DNA of 64,000 nucleotides, from positions 62,001-126,000 of the forward strand of contig NZ_VUNS01000011.1 in NCBI RefSeq assembly GCF_009695545.1. Reading direction: 5' to 3'. Numbering within the stretch: position 1 is the stretch's first letter; each line of letters starts with the position of its first letter. This document shows positions 35,466 to 43,870 of this stretch, piece after piece. A model generated the notes under the pieces. It was given only the letters and a program-made list of their open reading frames with translations. It searched no databases and was not told where the DNA came from. Position numbers and translations under genes: made by a program. The DNA comes from Victivallis lenta. GTDB lineage: Bacteria > Verrucomicrobiota > Lentisphaeria > Victivallales > Victivallaceae.

Positions 35466-36879
35466 TGTCCACCTCCTGCCGCAGCGACTGCCAGGATTCG
35501 ATCTCGCGCCGGATCAGTTCGCGTCGCGCCGGATCGATCTTTCTGACCTTTTCGAGCAGGAAGAGCGCGGTTCGCGCGACTTCGCGGCGGTATTCGATGC
35601 CGCCCGAGAAACGCTTGAGTTCGACCAGCGATTCGATGGAGGACTTGAGGTCGGTCACCGCGAATTCGCGGTTGTAGGCGATGCGCGGGACCCGGATGCT
35701 GCGGTCGTAGCGGCGCATGAGCTCCCAGCAGTGAAGTTCGGCCTGCTCGAGCTGGTCGACCCGGCTGGCGAGGAATTGCTTGATCTGGTGGTGGTCCCAC
35801 GCTTTCGCCTCGGCGGTCTGGGCGGCGCGCGAGGGCTGGATCAGCGCCATGCCGACCACGTCGAAAAGCTCGCGTTTCAGCGCGTCGTTCTCAGCCCGGA
35901 TCGCAGCGGAGTCCGCGCCGGAGGGGGAGATGTAACGGCTGATGCCCTTCTCCTCCGGGCTCTCCCAGATTGCGGCGGAGCGGGCGAGCAGGTGGCTGAA
36001 CTTCTCCCGGCCGTCCGCGTTTTCTCCTCCGGCCGGGTGTGCGCCGCGGGCGAAGCTGTCGGAGATGACCAGAAGCCCGAACATCTGCTTGACCACATTC
36101 ATCTGCGCCTCGGACTCGTTGTTCAGAATCGCGTCGGAGATGCGCACGACGTCCTCGAAGTAGTGTCCGCCGTCGATGCCGAACCCGTCCGGTTCGAACG
36201 AGAGCAGCGCCGGGACGCAGCCGAGCTTGTGTCCGGCGCGCGAGAGCAGCATGGTCCGCCCGGTCCCGGCCTCCCGCTCGAAGATCATCGTTTCGGTCCG
36301 CGTGAAAAGTTTGCGCCGCAGCGCAGGGGAGGGCGGCTGGAACGGGCCGTTGTCGGAAAGAATCCGTTCCTCGAAGATGATCCAGTCGAGCTGCCCGTCC
36401 GCGCCGCAGGACCAGTCGGCGACCTCAAGCGGCGACCAGGCGCGGACGGCGGGGCGGATGCGTTCGAGCTTTTTGCGTTCGCAGTCGATTTCTCCCGAGA
36501 AGTACGGCATCTCGACCGACAGGGCCGCACCGCCGTAGATGTTGAGCAGGGTCGAGAACTGTCTCATGACCTCATTGGCGCGAAGCCCGGTGCGGGAGAA
36601 GTCCTCGACGAGCTCCGGTTCCGCCCCGTCGCGCTGCGGCTCGACCGACAGGATGAACTGCGTGATGAGCCGCGCGAGCTTGCGCGGATAGTTGAAATAA
36701 TATGCGCGGCGCAACCGCTCCTCGAACTCTGGTTCGACCTCCGACACGTGCCGCACCAGAGCACGGCGGATGTACGCCTCGCCGCCGTAGTAGGCGGCGC
36801 GGGAACGTTCCCATACCTCGCGGTTCTCCCGGTGCAGCGCATGGCGCCGCCGGAACAGATAGTCGTAATCCTGCTCCAT
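35458..36879 (-). CDS. Phage-type portal protein, isolated from other phage genes
   Basis: 473 aa. The arrangement resembles SPP1-gp6/DUF4055-type portals: an N-terminal alpha-helical lead, YFNYPRKLARLITQFILSVEP, a middle segment with WSPLEVADWS and IFEERIL typical of the portal stem domain, and a long C-terminal helix with ASRVDQLEQAELHCWELMRRYD. Portals are dodecameric rings through which DNA enters a phage head. Here it lies between AMMECR1 and a sugar regulator with only one small coupled partner and no terminase, capsid or protease. It may be a remnant, a satellite or a domesticated gene; no frameshift or stop is seen, so it could still be expressed. Confidence 0.65.
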   Translation of the reverse strand: MEQDYDYLFRRRHALHRENREVWERSRAAYYGGEAYIRRALVRHVSEVEPEFEERLRRAYYFNYPRKLARLITQFILSVEPQRDGAEPELVEDFSRTGLRANEVMRQFSTLLNIYGGAALSVEMPYFSGEIDCERKKLERIRPAVRAWSPLEVADWSCGADGQLDWIIFEERILSDNGPFQPPSPALRRKLFTRTETMIFEREAGTGRTMLLSRAGHKLGCVPALLSFEPDGFGIDGGHYFEDVVRISDAILNNESEAQMNVVKQMFGLLVISDSFARGAHPAGGENADGREKFSHLLARSAAIWESPEEKGISRYISPSGADSAAIRAENDALKRELFDVVGMALIQPSRAAQTAEAKAWDHHQIKQFLASRVDQLEQAELHCWELMRRYDRSIRVPRIAYNREFAVTDLKSSIESLVELKRFSGGIEYRREVARTALFLLEKVRKIDPARRELIRREIESWQSLRQEVDNG

Positions 36880-36964
36880 CCCATATCCTTTCCGTTTGCG
36901 CTTCCGGCGTGAATTTCCGGAAGCTGCAAACAGCGGGATATGTCAACTTTTCCGTTCCGTGCGG

Positions 36965-37513
36965 CTATTCTCCGAACACTTCGGCGCGGAAGGTCTGGAA
37001 AACGGTTCCGGGCTGCTGCCAGCCGTTGGCCGGGAGTCCGGCTTTGCGCGAAAGGTATTCGAGCGTGGTCCGCTGGTCCCAACCCTGTTCAAGCGCGACC
37101 TGCGGCAGAAACACCGCGCCGCGCGACCCCTGCCGCAGGATGATGCCGTCGACGCCGATCAGAAAGGCCGTCGGGTCTTCGATCGGGCGCGGCGGCGTCA
37201 GGATCGACAGTTCGATCAGCGTTTCGCCGAGTTCATCCGGTTCAAGCGGCGGAAAGCGCGGATCGGAGAACGCCGCATTCAGCGCATTGCGCCTGAGATT
37301 TTCCCCGAGCGGCTCGAACGCCTCGATGTTGCCGATGCAGCCGCGGAGCCCCCCGGAGCAGTCGTGCAGCGTGACGAAGCAGGCACGTTCGACGGCAAGC
37401 TGGGGAATGGCCGGAGCCGCCGGCTGTTCCGCATTGCTGAATTCGCCTGCGATGACTTTACGGACGAACGCGAGCAGCTCGCGCCGTTCCCGAGGAGTGA
37501 ATTCCGCCGTCAT
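36965..37513 (-). CDS. AMMECR1-domain protein (AmmeMemoRadiSam system protein A)
   Basis: 182 aa, cytoplasmic. The AMMECR1 signature is clear: LRGCIGNIEAFEPL, the NALNAAFSDPRFPPLEPDEL segment, and IELSILTPPRPI. The domain is conserved from bacteria to humans, where its loss gives the AMME syndrome; its biochemical role is unsettled. In bacteria it is often with MEMO and a radical SAM protein; neither partner is next to it here. It starts 25 nt after the permease stop, and the portal gene follows after 85 nt. Confidence 0.9.
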   Translation of the reverse strand: MTAEFTPRERRELLAFVRKVIAGEFSNAEQPAAPAIPQLAVERACFVTLHDCSGGLRGCIGNIEAFEPLGENLRRNALNAAFSDPRFPPLEPDELGETLIELSILTPPRPIEDPTAFLIGVDGIILRQGSRGAVFLPQVALEQGWDQRTTLEYLSRKAGLPANGWQQPGTVFQTFRAEVFGE

Positions 37514-37538
37514 ATGCCGTCCTCCCGTCTCTGCTGAA

Positions 37539-38861
37539 TCAGTTCCTGTCGTGATAGATGCGCCATGCGCCGCAGGCGATGAATGCCGCCGTCGGCGCCA
37601 GCCCCGCGAACATCGGGTTCAGAATGCCGGCTTTGCCGAGCACGAGAAACACCTGCGCCACGACGATATAGACCACGATGATCACCATTGCCGTGATGAT
37701 CGCGAGCAGACTGCCGGTCCGCTCGTTCTTGGTCGCCAGCGGGATGCCGAGGAACACCGCCAGAAAGCAGGCCCACGGAAACGCCAGCCGGTAGTAGAAC
37801 ACCGTCATATAGATCGACTTGACCCGCTCCGCCATGTTCGGCGAACGCTGCACCAGGTCCCAGATCACCCAGGTCGGCAGGTCGTCTTTCTCCTTGACGG
37901 CGTTCAGGATATCGTTCGTGGCCTCCGGAATTTCGTTCTTCGGAAAGCGCAGCTCCGTCAGCGGAATCTGCTCGTGGATTGCGGAGGTGCCGGTGCTGGC
38001 CGAGAAACGCGTGTCATCGTTCCGGTCGTAGGAGATGAAGTTGCCGTTGCGGAAAATCCACGTTTCGTTTTCCGGATCGTACGCGGCTTCGCGGCCGTAG
38101 AAGTCGACCTTGCGGCCGACCAGCTCCCGGCGCACCTGCTTCTCCATCTCGGCGCGCGAGAGCGACAGGAGCCGCTCCGCTTTGCCCGGGAAAATTTCGA
38201 GGATCATTCTCCGGCGTGCCGCTTCATCCGGCACAAGGACAAGCGAATCGATCATGCCGTCGGTCCAGAAGGTTTTCAGCGTCACGTCGTTCTGGATGTT
38301 GCCGGTTGTGAAATTGTTGAACAGCCAGTGACGCTGCTGGTCGTTGCTGCGGTAGGTCAGCAGCCCGCGGACGTACCGCCGCCGCTCCGTCGCGTTGGAA
38401 CGGATGATTTCAGCCGAACGCTCCGTGAACGGCACCAGCGCCTCGTTGAAGTAGATGTTGATGAAGGTGACTGCGAGCCCGACCACGAAAATCGACCCGC
38501 CGCAGCGGAACAGCGACACGCCGGAGGCGCGCATGGCGGTGATTTCCATATTCTTGCCGAAGGTCGCCATGGTCCACATGCAGCCGAGCAGCATCGAAAT
38601 CGGCAGGATGAAACGGATGTTGCCGGGCTGCTTGTAGGCCAGATAGAGCAGAATGTCGGAGACGGACGCCTTGTTTTCGAGAAAGTCGGAGATGTCCCGG
38701 TATACGTCACCCAGGATGAACAGGATGATGAATACGAGCAGGAGCACGCTGTATTTGATCAGGAACTCCCTCAGAATATAGAAATCGAGCCGCGGCAGAG
38801 GAAACCACCGGCGCGGCAGCAGAGTCAGGTCTTCGTAACGGGTTTGATGCTTTTTGTCCAT
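37539..38861 (-). CDS. LptF/LptG-family permease of lipopolysaccharide export
   Basis: 440 aa from the ATG at 38861 (GGGAG 4 nt upstream). Three membrane segments at the N-terminus (about 22-48, 68-86 and 110-130), a long periplasmic beta-jellyroll region (about 135-310) and three segments at the C-terminus (about 345-430) give the LptF/LptG pattern. With LptB these form the inner-membrane ATPase that extracts lipopolysaccharide and hands it to LptC and LptA. Only one LptF/G gene is in the window; its partner is probably elsewhere. It supports a diderm LPS-bearing organism. Confidence 0.85.
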   Translation of the reverse strand: MDKKHQTRYEDLTLLPRRWFPLPRLDFYILREFLIKYSVLLLVFIILFILGDVYRDISDFLENKASVSDILLYLAYKQPGNIRFILPISMLLGCMWTMATFGKNMEITAMRASGVSLFRCGGSIFVVGLAVTFINIYFNEALVPFTERSAEIIRSNATERRRYVRGLLTYRSNDQQRHWLFNNFTTGNIQNDVTLKTFWTDGMIDSLVLVPDEAARRRMILEIFPGKAERLLSLSRAEMEKQVRRELVGRKVDFYGREAAYDPENETWIFRNGNFISYDRNDDTRFSASTGTSAIHEQIPLTELRFPKNEIPEATNDILNAVKEKDDLPTWVIWDLVQRSPNMAERVKSIYMTVFYYRLAFPWACFLAVFLGIPLATKNERTGSLLAIITAMVIIVVYIVVAQVFLVLGKAGILNPMFAGLAPTAAFIACGAWRIYHDRN

Positions 38862-38917
38862 AATACTCCCTAATATACACCGGGAACGCAAACAAGGAAA
38901 GTTCCGAATTCATATTT

Positions 38918-39595
38918 TTAAGGAATTGTTGCTTCTGCAAAGGGGCGGAAGGCCGCAAGCAGCGAATCCGGCGTGAGCAGCGGCTCGAGCTTCAGCAGCC
39001 TGACCCAGTCCGCTTCGCGCGAAATGGTGACGAGCCCGGCACGGGCGAGCAGATGCCGCAGCACGGTTTTCCGGTCCGGACCCAGCGCTTCCGCCGTCAG
39101 CAGGTAATCGAGGTCGAGGTCGAAGATGAACCCCTCCTCCGGCGCGAACTCCGCTTCCGCCAGCCGGGTTGCGAGGAAATCGTCCTCGAAGACGCGCCGG
39201 GCCAGCGGTGCGAAGCGGACCGGATCGTTGAGCAGAAGCTGCAGGTCCGGCCAGCTCCGGTCGCAGACCACCCGGATGCGGTCGTTTGCGCAGCCGGGGT
39301 GGTCCGCATGGGCGACGATGACCGCCCGGCTGACCACTCCGCCGCGGAGCGCCAGGTCGATATGCTCGTCATGGCGCAGCCGGGAGAGCGCTTCCGTTAC
39401 GGAGTCGTCGCGGCGAAAATCGAAGGCGGCGACCAGCTCCCGCCGCTCCGGTTCGCTCTTTGCGGCGCGCCCGAAAGCCGGCAGCGTGTCGGTGTGGTGG
39501 TCGAAAGTCAGCAGGGACGGCGGAGACGGAAGCGTCCGGCGGTAGCGGGACCACTCCGCAAGGGCCTCGTGATGTTCGTCGACGATCCGGATCAA
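38918..39595 (-). CDS. UPF0489-family protein (arginase-like fold)
   Basis: 225 aa. Start overlaps the histidine kinase stop by 4 nt (ATGA). IRIVDEHHEALAEW at the N-terminus, TFDHHTDT near residue 30, IVAHADHPG and FDLDLDYL later are the conserved UPF0489/C5orf22 motifs: Asp/His residues that in arginase-like enzymes bind two Mn ions. Recent work on related RiPP enzymes showed arginase activity on peptides, but most UPF0489 members have no known role. Its coupling to a histidine kinase gene is notable. Confidence 0.75.
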   Translation of the reverse strand: MIRIVDEHHEALAEWSRYRRTLPSPPSLLTFDHHTDTLPAFGRAAKSEPERRELVAAFDFRRDDSVTEALSRLRHDEHIDLALRGGVVSRAVIVAHADHPGCANDRIRVVCDRSWPDLQLLLNDPVRFAPLARRVFEDDFLATRLAEAEFAPEEGFIFDLDLDYLLTAEALGPDRKTVLRHLLARAGLVTISREADWVRLLKLEPLLTPDSLLAAFRPFAEATIP

Positions 39596-41514
39596 GATTT
39601 CACCTTCCCCTGGCCGGCAGGCAGGAAGAGGTAGAACGTCGTTCCCTCACCCGGCGCGCTTTCGAGCTGAATCCAGCCCTGATGATTCGTGACGGTTCCG
39701 TAGACCATGGCCAGCCCCATGCCGGTTCCCTTGCCGACCGGCTTGGTGGTGAAGAACGGCTCGAACAGCTTCCGCTGCGTCGCTTCGGTCATGCCGCAGC
39801 CGTTGTCGGAGACGCGGATGAAGAGGTAGTCGGCGGGATTGATGCCGGCCCGTTCCGGCGGCGGCTCAAGCGGAACCGGCGAGGCGTCGGCCGGCCCGGC
39901 CGTGATGGTCAGAATCTGTTCGCCCTTGTTGTTCGCCATCGCGTCGATCGCGTTGATCATCAGATTCAGCATGACCTGCTGGAGCTGGAGCGAATCGGCG
40001 CGGACCGGTTTCAAATCGTCCGGCACGTCGACCGAAACCGAGAGGTCGCGCTGCTTGCGCGGCCCGAGCAGCCCGAGGCTGTTTTCGAGGAGCTGCCGCA
40101 GGTCGAGGTCGGTGACCTGGTATTTCCCTTTCCGCGCGAAACCGAGCAACTGGCTGGTCAGGTGCCCGGCCTGTTCGGCGATGGTCGAGATTTTTTCCAG
40201 ATGGTTCAGCACTTCGGGATCATCCGGCTGGTGCAGATAATTGATGACGTCGATGTGTCCGAGGATCGCATGAATATAGTTGTTGAAGTCGTGTGCGATG
40301 CCTCCGGCGAGCATGCCGAGCGCTTCGATGCGCTGCGAATGCACGAGCTGTTCGGCCAGCCGCGCCTTCTCTTCGGCGAGCTTGCTCTCTTCGGTGACGT
40401 CGCGGCCGATCAGGACCAGCAGCAGCTGCCCGCGAATCCGCATCGGCGAAAGCGAGCAGCTGAGGAGCTTGCTCTCCGGCGATTTCTCGTCCAGCCGGCA
40501 CTGGAACCGCACCGGGCCGTCGAGTTCCGCGCCGAGCGTCAGGCCGGGCCGGTCGAGGACGCGCATGCGCGGAAAGAGCCGCCGGTTGGTCAGCTCGCCC
40601 GGATTCGCGCTGCCGAGCAGCCGGGCCGCGGAGAAATTCGCGTCGATGATCCGCCCGTCGCTGGTCAGCATGACGATCATCTCGCCGGCGTTCTCGAGCA
40701 CGAGGCGGTAGCGGTCGGTCCACTCCCGCAGGTTCGCTTCGAGCTCTTTCGAACGGCTGTAGCTGCCGACGAAGGCGAACAGGATGTCCAGCGGACTTTT
40801 GCCGCCGGAACGGATGTCCACTTCGATTTTTGCAAGATAGATTCCGAGCATGACTGCCAGCCAGAACCCGGCGATCAGCCGCGCGATGAAATTGCCGTTG
40901 AAGAACGAGGCGGGCAGCCCGTAGATGAGCGCGATGATCTGGCTCAGCAGCGCGCCGAGCAGCAGCGCGGTCAGCAGCGCACCGAGAATGCAGAAGAAGC
41001 GCCCGAGGCCGAAGTTTTTGAAACGGGTATAGGCGATCGGCAGCACCAGGAAGTCGAAGAGGTGCGAAAGCGCCACGAGGTTCATCGAATTGCGGCTGCC
41101 GCCGAGCAGATTGTCCAGCGTGACGGCTTCGGTTCCGCTGGTCAGCGAGAAGCCGTACCAGTTGCATTGCAGCCGGGTCAGTTCGCCGAGATACAGGTAA
41201 AGCCCGAACAGCACGGCCGCGCCGATGATGATCCGCTGCGCCGCCAGCGTTCCCTCCGTAATGTACACCATGAGGTAGGCGGTCAGGATCGGCAGGAAGA
41301 TCACGATGCGGCCGACCTCGAAATCGATGGTGCCGAAGAGGACCGTGCGGATTTCGGCAGCACTGACGAAGTGCGAGAAGAGGAACAACAGCCCGAGGGC
41401 CATGTAGAAGGGCGCTTTGCCGATGGCGCGCCGCTGGCTGTACAGCATGCCGAGGCCGACGAAAATGAAGGTCATTTCGAGAAAGGTCAGCAGCAGCGCG
41501 TGGAAATGTTCCAT
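39592..41514 (-). CDS. Membrane sensor histidine kinase with PAS domain
   Basis: 640 aa. Six to seven hydrophobic segments fill residues 1-245, forming an integral membrane sensor region; a linker and PAS domain (RYRLVLENAGEMIVMLTSDGRIIDANFSA) cover about 275-390; HisKA carries the phospho-acceptor His408 in GGIAHDFNNYIHAILGH; an ATPase domain follows with N box (LMINAIDAM), G1 (VSDNGCGM), and G2 (GTGMGLAMVYG). The GGIAHDFNN form marks hybrid-like kinases without a fused receiver. No response regulator is next to it. It follows the BASS transporter gene by 10 nt and precedes the UPF0489 gene. Confidence 0.87.
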   Translation of the reverse strand: MEHFHALLLTFLEMTFIFVGLGMLYSQRRAIGKAPFYMALGLLFLFSHFVSAAEIRTVLFGTIDFEVGRIVIFLPILTAYLMVYITEGTLAAQRIIIGAAVLFGLYLYLGELTRLQCNWYGFSLTSGTEAVTLDNLLGGSRNSMNLVALSHLFDFLVLPIAYTRFKNFGLGRFFCILGALLTALLLGALLSQIIALIYGLPASFFNGNFIARLIAGFWLAVMLGIYLAKIEVDIRSGGKSPLDILFAFVGSYSRSKELEANLREWTDRYRLVLENAGEMIVMLTSDGRIIDANFSAARLLGSANPGELTNRRLFPRMRVLDRPGLTLGAELDGPVRFQCRLDEKSPESKLLSCSLSPMRIRGQLLLVLIGRDVTEESKLAEEKARLAEQLVHSQRIEALGMLAGGIAHDFNNYIHAILGHIDVINYLHQPDDPEVLNHLEKISTIAEQAGHLTSQLLGFARKGKYQVTDLDLRQLLENSLGLLGPRKQRDLSVSVDVPDDLKPVRADSLQLQQVMLNLMINAIDAMANNKGEQILTITAGPADASPVPLEPPPERAGINPADYLFIRVSDNGCGMTEATQRKLFEPFFTTKPVGKGTGMGLAMVYGTVTNHQGWIQLESAPGEGTTFYLFLPAGQGKVKS

Positions 41515-41524
41515 TCTTTATCCC

Positions 41525-42472
41525 TCAGTCGTTGGTTTCCCGTTCCTGCGGCGGATTCATCCGCTGTGCCTGCTTCAGCCGGATCTCCCGCAGGTGGCGC
41601 CTTCTGCCGTACCGGTGCAGCTGCCAGGTGTTCCAGCCGTTGTGCCAGAGCACGTAGAAGGTCGGGCCGAGTGCCACGAGCGGGTTCGCGTTGGCCAGCG
41701 CGAGATAGATGGTCAGCGTCGTGTTTTTCTGGCCCAGCACCTGACTCGACTCCCGGCGGAATTTCTTCCCGCCGAGGAACTGCCCGAACCAGAAGTTGAA
41801 AGCGCAGATCGCCAGCGAAATTGCCGCGATTTCGAGCAGTACGGTTTTGGGCAGGTGGCTCTGGCCGTGCAGGAACGCCGAAGCATTTGCGATGATCAGG
41901 AAGATCGCTCCGACCCAGAGGAAGAATGAGAAATTCTTGAGTTTTTTCGGCAGCTCCGTCGCTTTTTTACAGAAGAGCCGGATCGGAACCGCCGCCGCCA
42001 GCGGAATTCCGATGACGACGAGCAGACTCCGGATGACGTCCGCAAAAACGGTCGGCGCCGGATTGCCGATCGCGACCGGGATCAGGAACGGGAGCAGCAG
42101 CGCCATGCCGAGATTTGTGGTCAGGAACGCGCTGACCGCATATTCGACCCTGCCGCCGAGCAGGTGGACGATGACCGCCGCCGCCGTCGCCGTCGGCGTG
42201 ATGCCGGTGAAAAAGGCGGCCATGGCCAGTTCGCTGCTCCCGAAAATCCTGCACAGGAACCAGCTGCCCATGCCGATTCCGATGTTGGCGAGCAGGATGT
42301 TCAGGTGCCCGAGCCGCAGCGTCCGCCAGGAGACCCTGACCTGCAGGAAAACGAGGAACATCATGATGACGATAAGCCAGCGGATCAGTCCGTTCAGCGC
42401 CGAAGCCCACGGACAAAGATAACCGAGCACGAAGGCCGCGATCATCGCAGAGGTGCGCAGGTGCTGCATCAT
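41525..42472 (-). CDS. BASS-family (SBF-like) sodium:solute symporter
   Basis: 315 aa; start ATG overlaps the gmhB stop by 4 nt. About nine to ten hydrophobic segments with the bile acid:sodium symporter pattern: AAFFTGITPTATAAAVIVHLLGG, which resembles the crossover region of these transporters, and NTTLTIYLALANANPLVALGP in the second half. A basic, Gln/Arg-rich tail of about 35 aa is extra. Family members import bile acids, pantoate, pyruvate or other organic anions with sodium; the substrate is not evident. Confidence 0.8.
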   Translation of the reverse strand: MMQHLRTSAMIAAFVLGYLCPWASALNGLIRWLIVIMMFLVFLQVRVSWRTLRLGHLNILLANIGIGMGSWFLCRIFGSSELAMAAFFTGITPTATAAAVIVHLLGGRVEYAVSAFLTTNLGMALLLPFLIPVAIGNPAPTVFADVIRSLLVVIGIPLAAAVPIRLFCKKATELPKKLKNFSFFLWVGAIFLIIANASAFLHGQSHLPKTVLLEIAAISLAICAFNFWFGQFLGGKKFRRESSQVLGQKNTTLTIYLALANANPLVALGPTFYVLWHNGWNTWQLHRYGRRRHLREIRLKQAQRMNPPQERETND

Positions 42473-43026
42473 TCCGCATCCTGCTCCAGTTTCAGGAAGC
42501 GGTTCACCGCGTCCTCCAGGTCTTCGGCCACCTCGATGCCGCTGACGTCCTCGTTGCGGAGAACTTCGGCGCCGTAGCCGGTTTTGACCAGGTAGCAGGC
42601 CCGGCAGCCGGCGGCCCGCCCGGCCGCGATGTCGCTCAGCCGGTCGCCGACCATGGCTGAACGGGCCGGGTCGATGTCGAAGTCGCGGCAGCCGGCCAGC
42701 AGCATGCCGGGTTCCGGCTTGCGACAGCCGCACGGGGAGCCGTATTTCGGGTGGTGCGGACAGTGGTAGAAGCCGTCCACCCCGGCACCTTCGGCGGCCA
42801 GCAGCTCCCGGATTCGTTCATGCACCGCATGCACGTCCTCTTCCGCATACATGCCGCGCGCCACGCCGGACTGATTCGTGACCACGACCGCCAGGAACCC
42901 GTGTTCGCGCATGCGCTTCAATGCCGGGACGACCCCGGGGAGAATCACGACCTTGTCGGGTTCGAAGAGGTAATCGACCTCCGCGTTGATCACGCCGTCG
43001 CGGTCCAGAAAAAATGCTTTGTTCAT
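42469..43026 (-). CDS. gmhB: D-glycero-beta-D-manno-heptose 1,7-bisphosphate 7-phosphatase (GmhB-like)
   Basis: 185 aa from ATG 43026, the first start with the HAD motif directly after it; the longer frame has no support. HAD motif I FLDRDGVINAE, motif II VVTNQSG, the zinc-binding Cys/His cluster CPHHPKYGSPCGCRKPEP, and motif III/IV MVGDRLSDI match the GmhB family, which removes the C7 phosphate in ADP-heptose synthesis for LPS core. It sits between the DciA-like gene and the BASS transporter in the envelope gene run. Confidence 0.9.
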   Translation of the reverse strand: MNKAFFLDRDGVINAEVDYLFEPDKVVILPGVVPALKRMREHGFLAVVVTNQSGVARGMYAEEDVHAVHERIRELLAAEGAGVDGFYHCPHHPKYGSPCGCRKPEPGMLLAGCRDFDIDPARSAMVGDRLSDIAAGRAAGCRACYLVKTGYGAEVLRNEDVSGIEVAEDLEDAVNRFLKLEQDAE

Positions 43027-43033
43027 CGTCGTT

Positions 43034-43450
43034 CTATTTCCTTCTTGAGAGGCTGCCGGCCGGAACCAGCCGGATCTCCCTGATCTCATCACTGCCCACC
43101 GCCGCCGCGATCCGCGCCAGAAACAGATCCAGCGACGGCGTCAGTTCGCGCACCAGCGCGCTGTGGCGCACCTCGAGAAAGAGCACACCCTCCCGGCAGC
43201 GCGCCGGCCTGGCGCATGCCGCGAGCTTGCCGGGAATGATCTCCTTCCAGCGCGTTTCGAGCGTGATGTAGAGCGCCACATCGCGGTCGATCAGATTCTC
43301 GCAAAGCTCCTTCATGACCTCGGCGGCGCTGACCGGCCCGGCGGAGTGGGCCGACAGCTCGAGCGTGCCGCGTTCGCGCCCGTACCAGCTGCGGAACAGC
43401 GGCAGCAGCGTCCGGCGCTGCCGGAACTGTTCTTTGCGCGACTCGGCCAT
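43034..43450 (-). CDS. DUF721 / DciA-like protein
   Basis: 138 aa. The C-terminal 90 aa match DUF721: a basic, beta-rich RNA/DNA-binding-like fold (EIIPGKLAACARPARCREGVLFLEVRHSALVRELTPSLDLFLARI). DciA proteins with this domain load the replicative helicase DnaB in bacteria that lack DnaC. The N-terminal 40 aa are Arg-rich and variable. It precedes gmhB by 7 nt. Confidence 0.75.
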   Translation of the reverse strand: MAESRKEQFRQRRTLLPLFRSWYGRERGTLELSAHSAGPVSAAEVMKELCENLIDRDVALYITLETRWKEIIPGKLAACARPARCREGVLFLEVRHSALVRELTPSLDLFLARIAAAVGSDEIREIRLVPAGSLSRRK

Positions 43451-43459
43451 GCTTTCTCT

Positions 43460-43822
43460 CTAGATGTTGATGTTGACGCCGAACAGCATGACCGGCAGGA
43501 GCAGCGTGTGGACTATGAGCTTTGCAGGCGCTATTCCGCCTTTTATGACATAGACCAGGCCGTGCTTCATGCTGCCGAAGCACATGTAGCCCAGCCCGTA
43601 CGGCAGGTAGAAGATCTGAAAGACGTCCTTGCCCATCTGAAGCAGGCATTTCCCGGCGTTGTAGACGCCGCGGTAGATGTAAGGCGCGGTTTTTTCGGCC
43701 GCCTTGATGGCGATGGGGGCGAGGATCGCCAGCGTGACCGGGTCGATCGCTTTCGCTTCGGGCATCGGAAATGCGACGGTTACCATGGCGACCAGCAGAC
43801 AGATTGTGATGATTCTTCTCAT
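43460..43822 (-). CDS. Small exported or membrane protein, unknown
   Basis: 120 aa. A typical signal peptide at the start (MRRIITICLLVAMVTVAFPMPEAKA) and a C-terminal hydrophobic segment (LIVHTLLLPVMLFGVNINI). The middle part is Gly/Tyr-rich with a YLPYGLGYMCFGSMKHG region. No family recognised. It is between murG and the DciA-like gene on the same strand with short gaps. Confidence 0.55.
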   Translation of the reverse strand: MRRIITICLLVAMVTVAFPMPEAKAIDPVTLAILAPIAIKAAEKTAPYIYRGVYNAGKCLLQMGKDVFQIFYLPYGLGYMCFGSMKHGLVYVIKGGIAPAKLIVHTLLLPVMLFGVNINI

Positions 43823-43870
43823 GATCTTCCTGAAATTACGGTTTCATATCGTTCACTATGTCAATAACAC

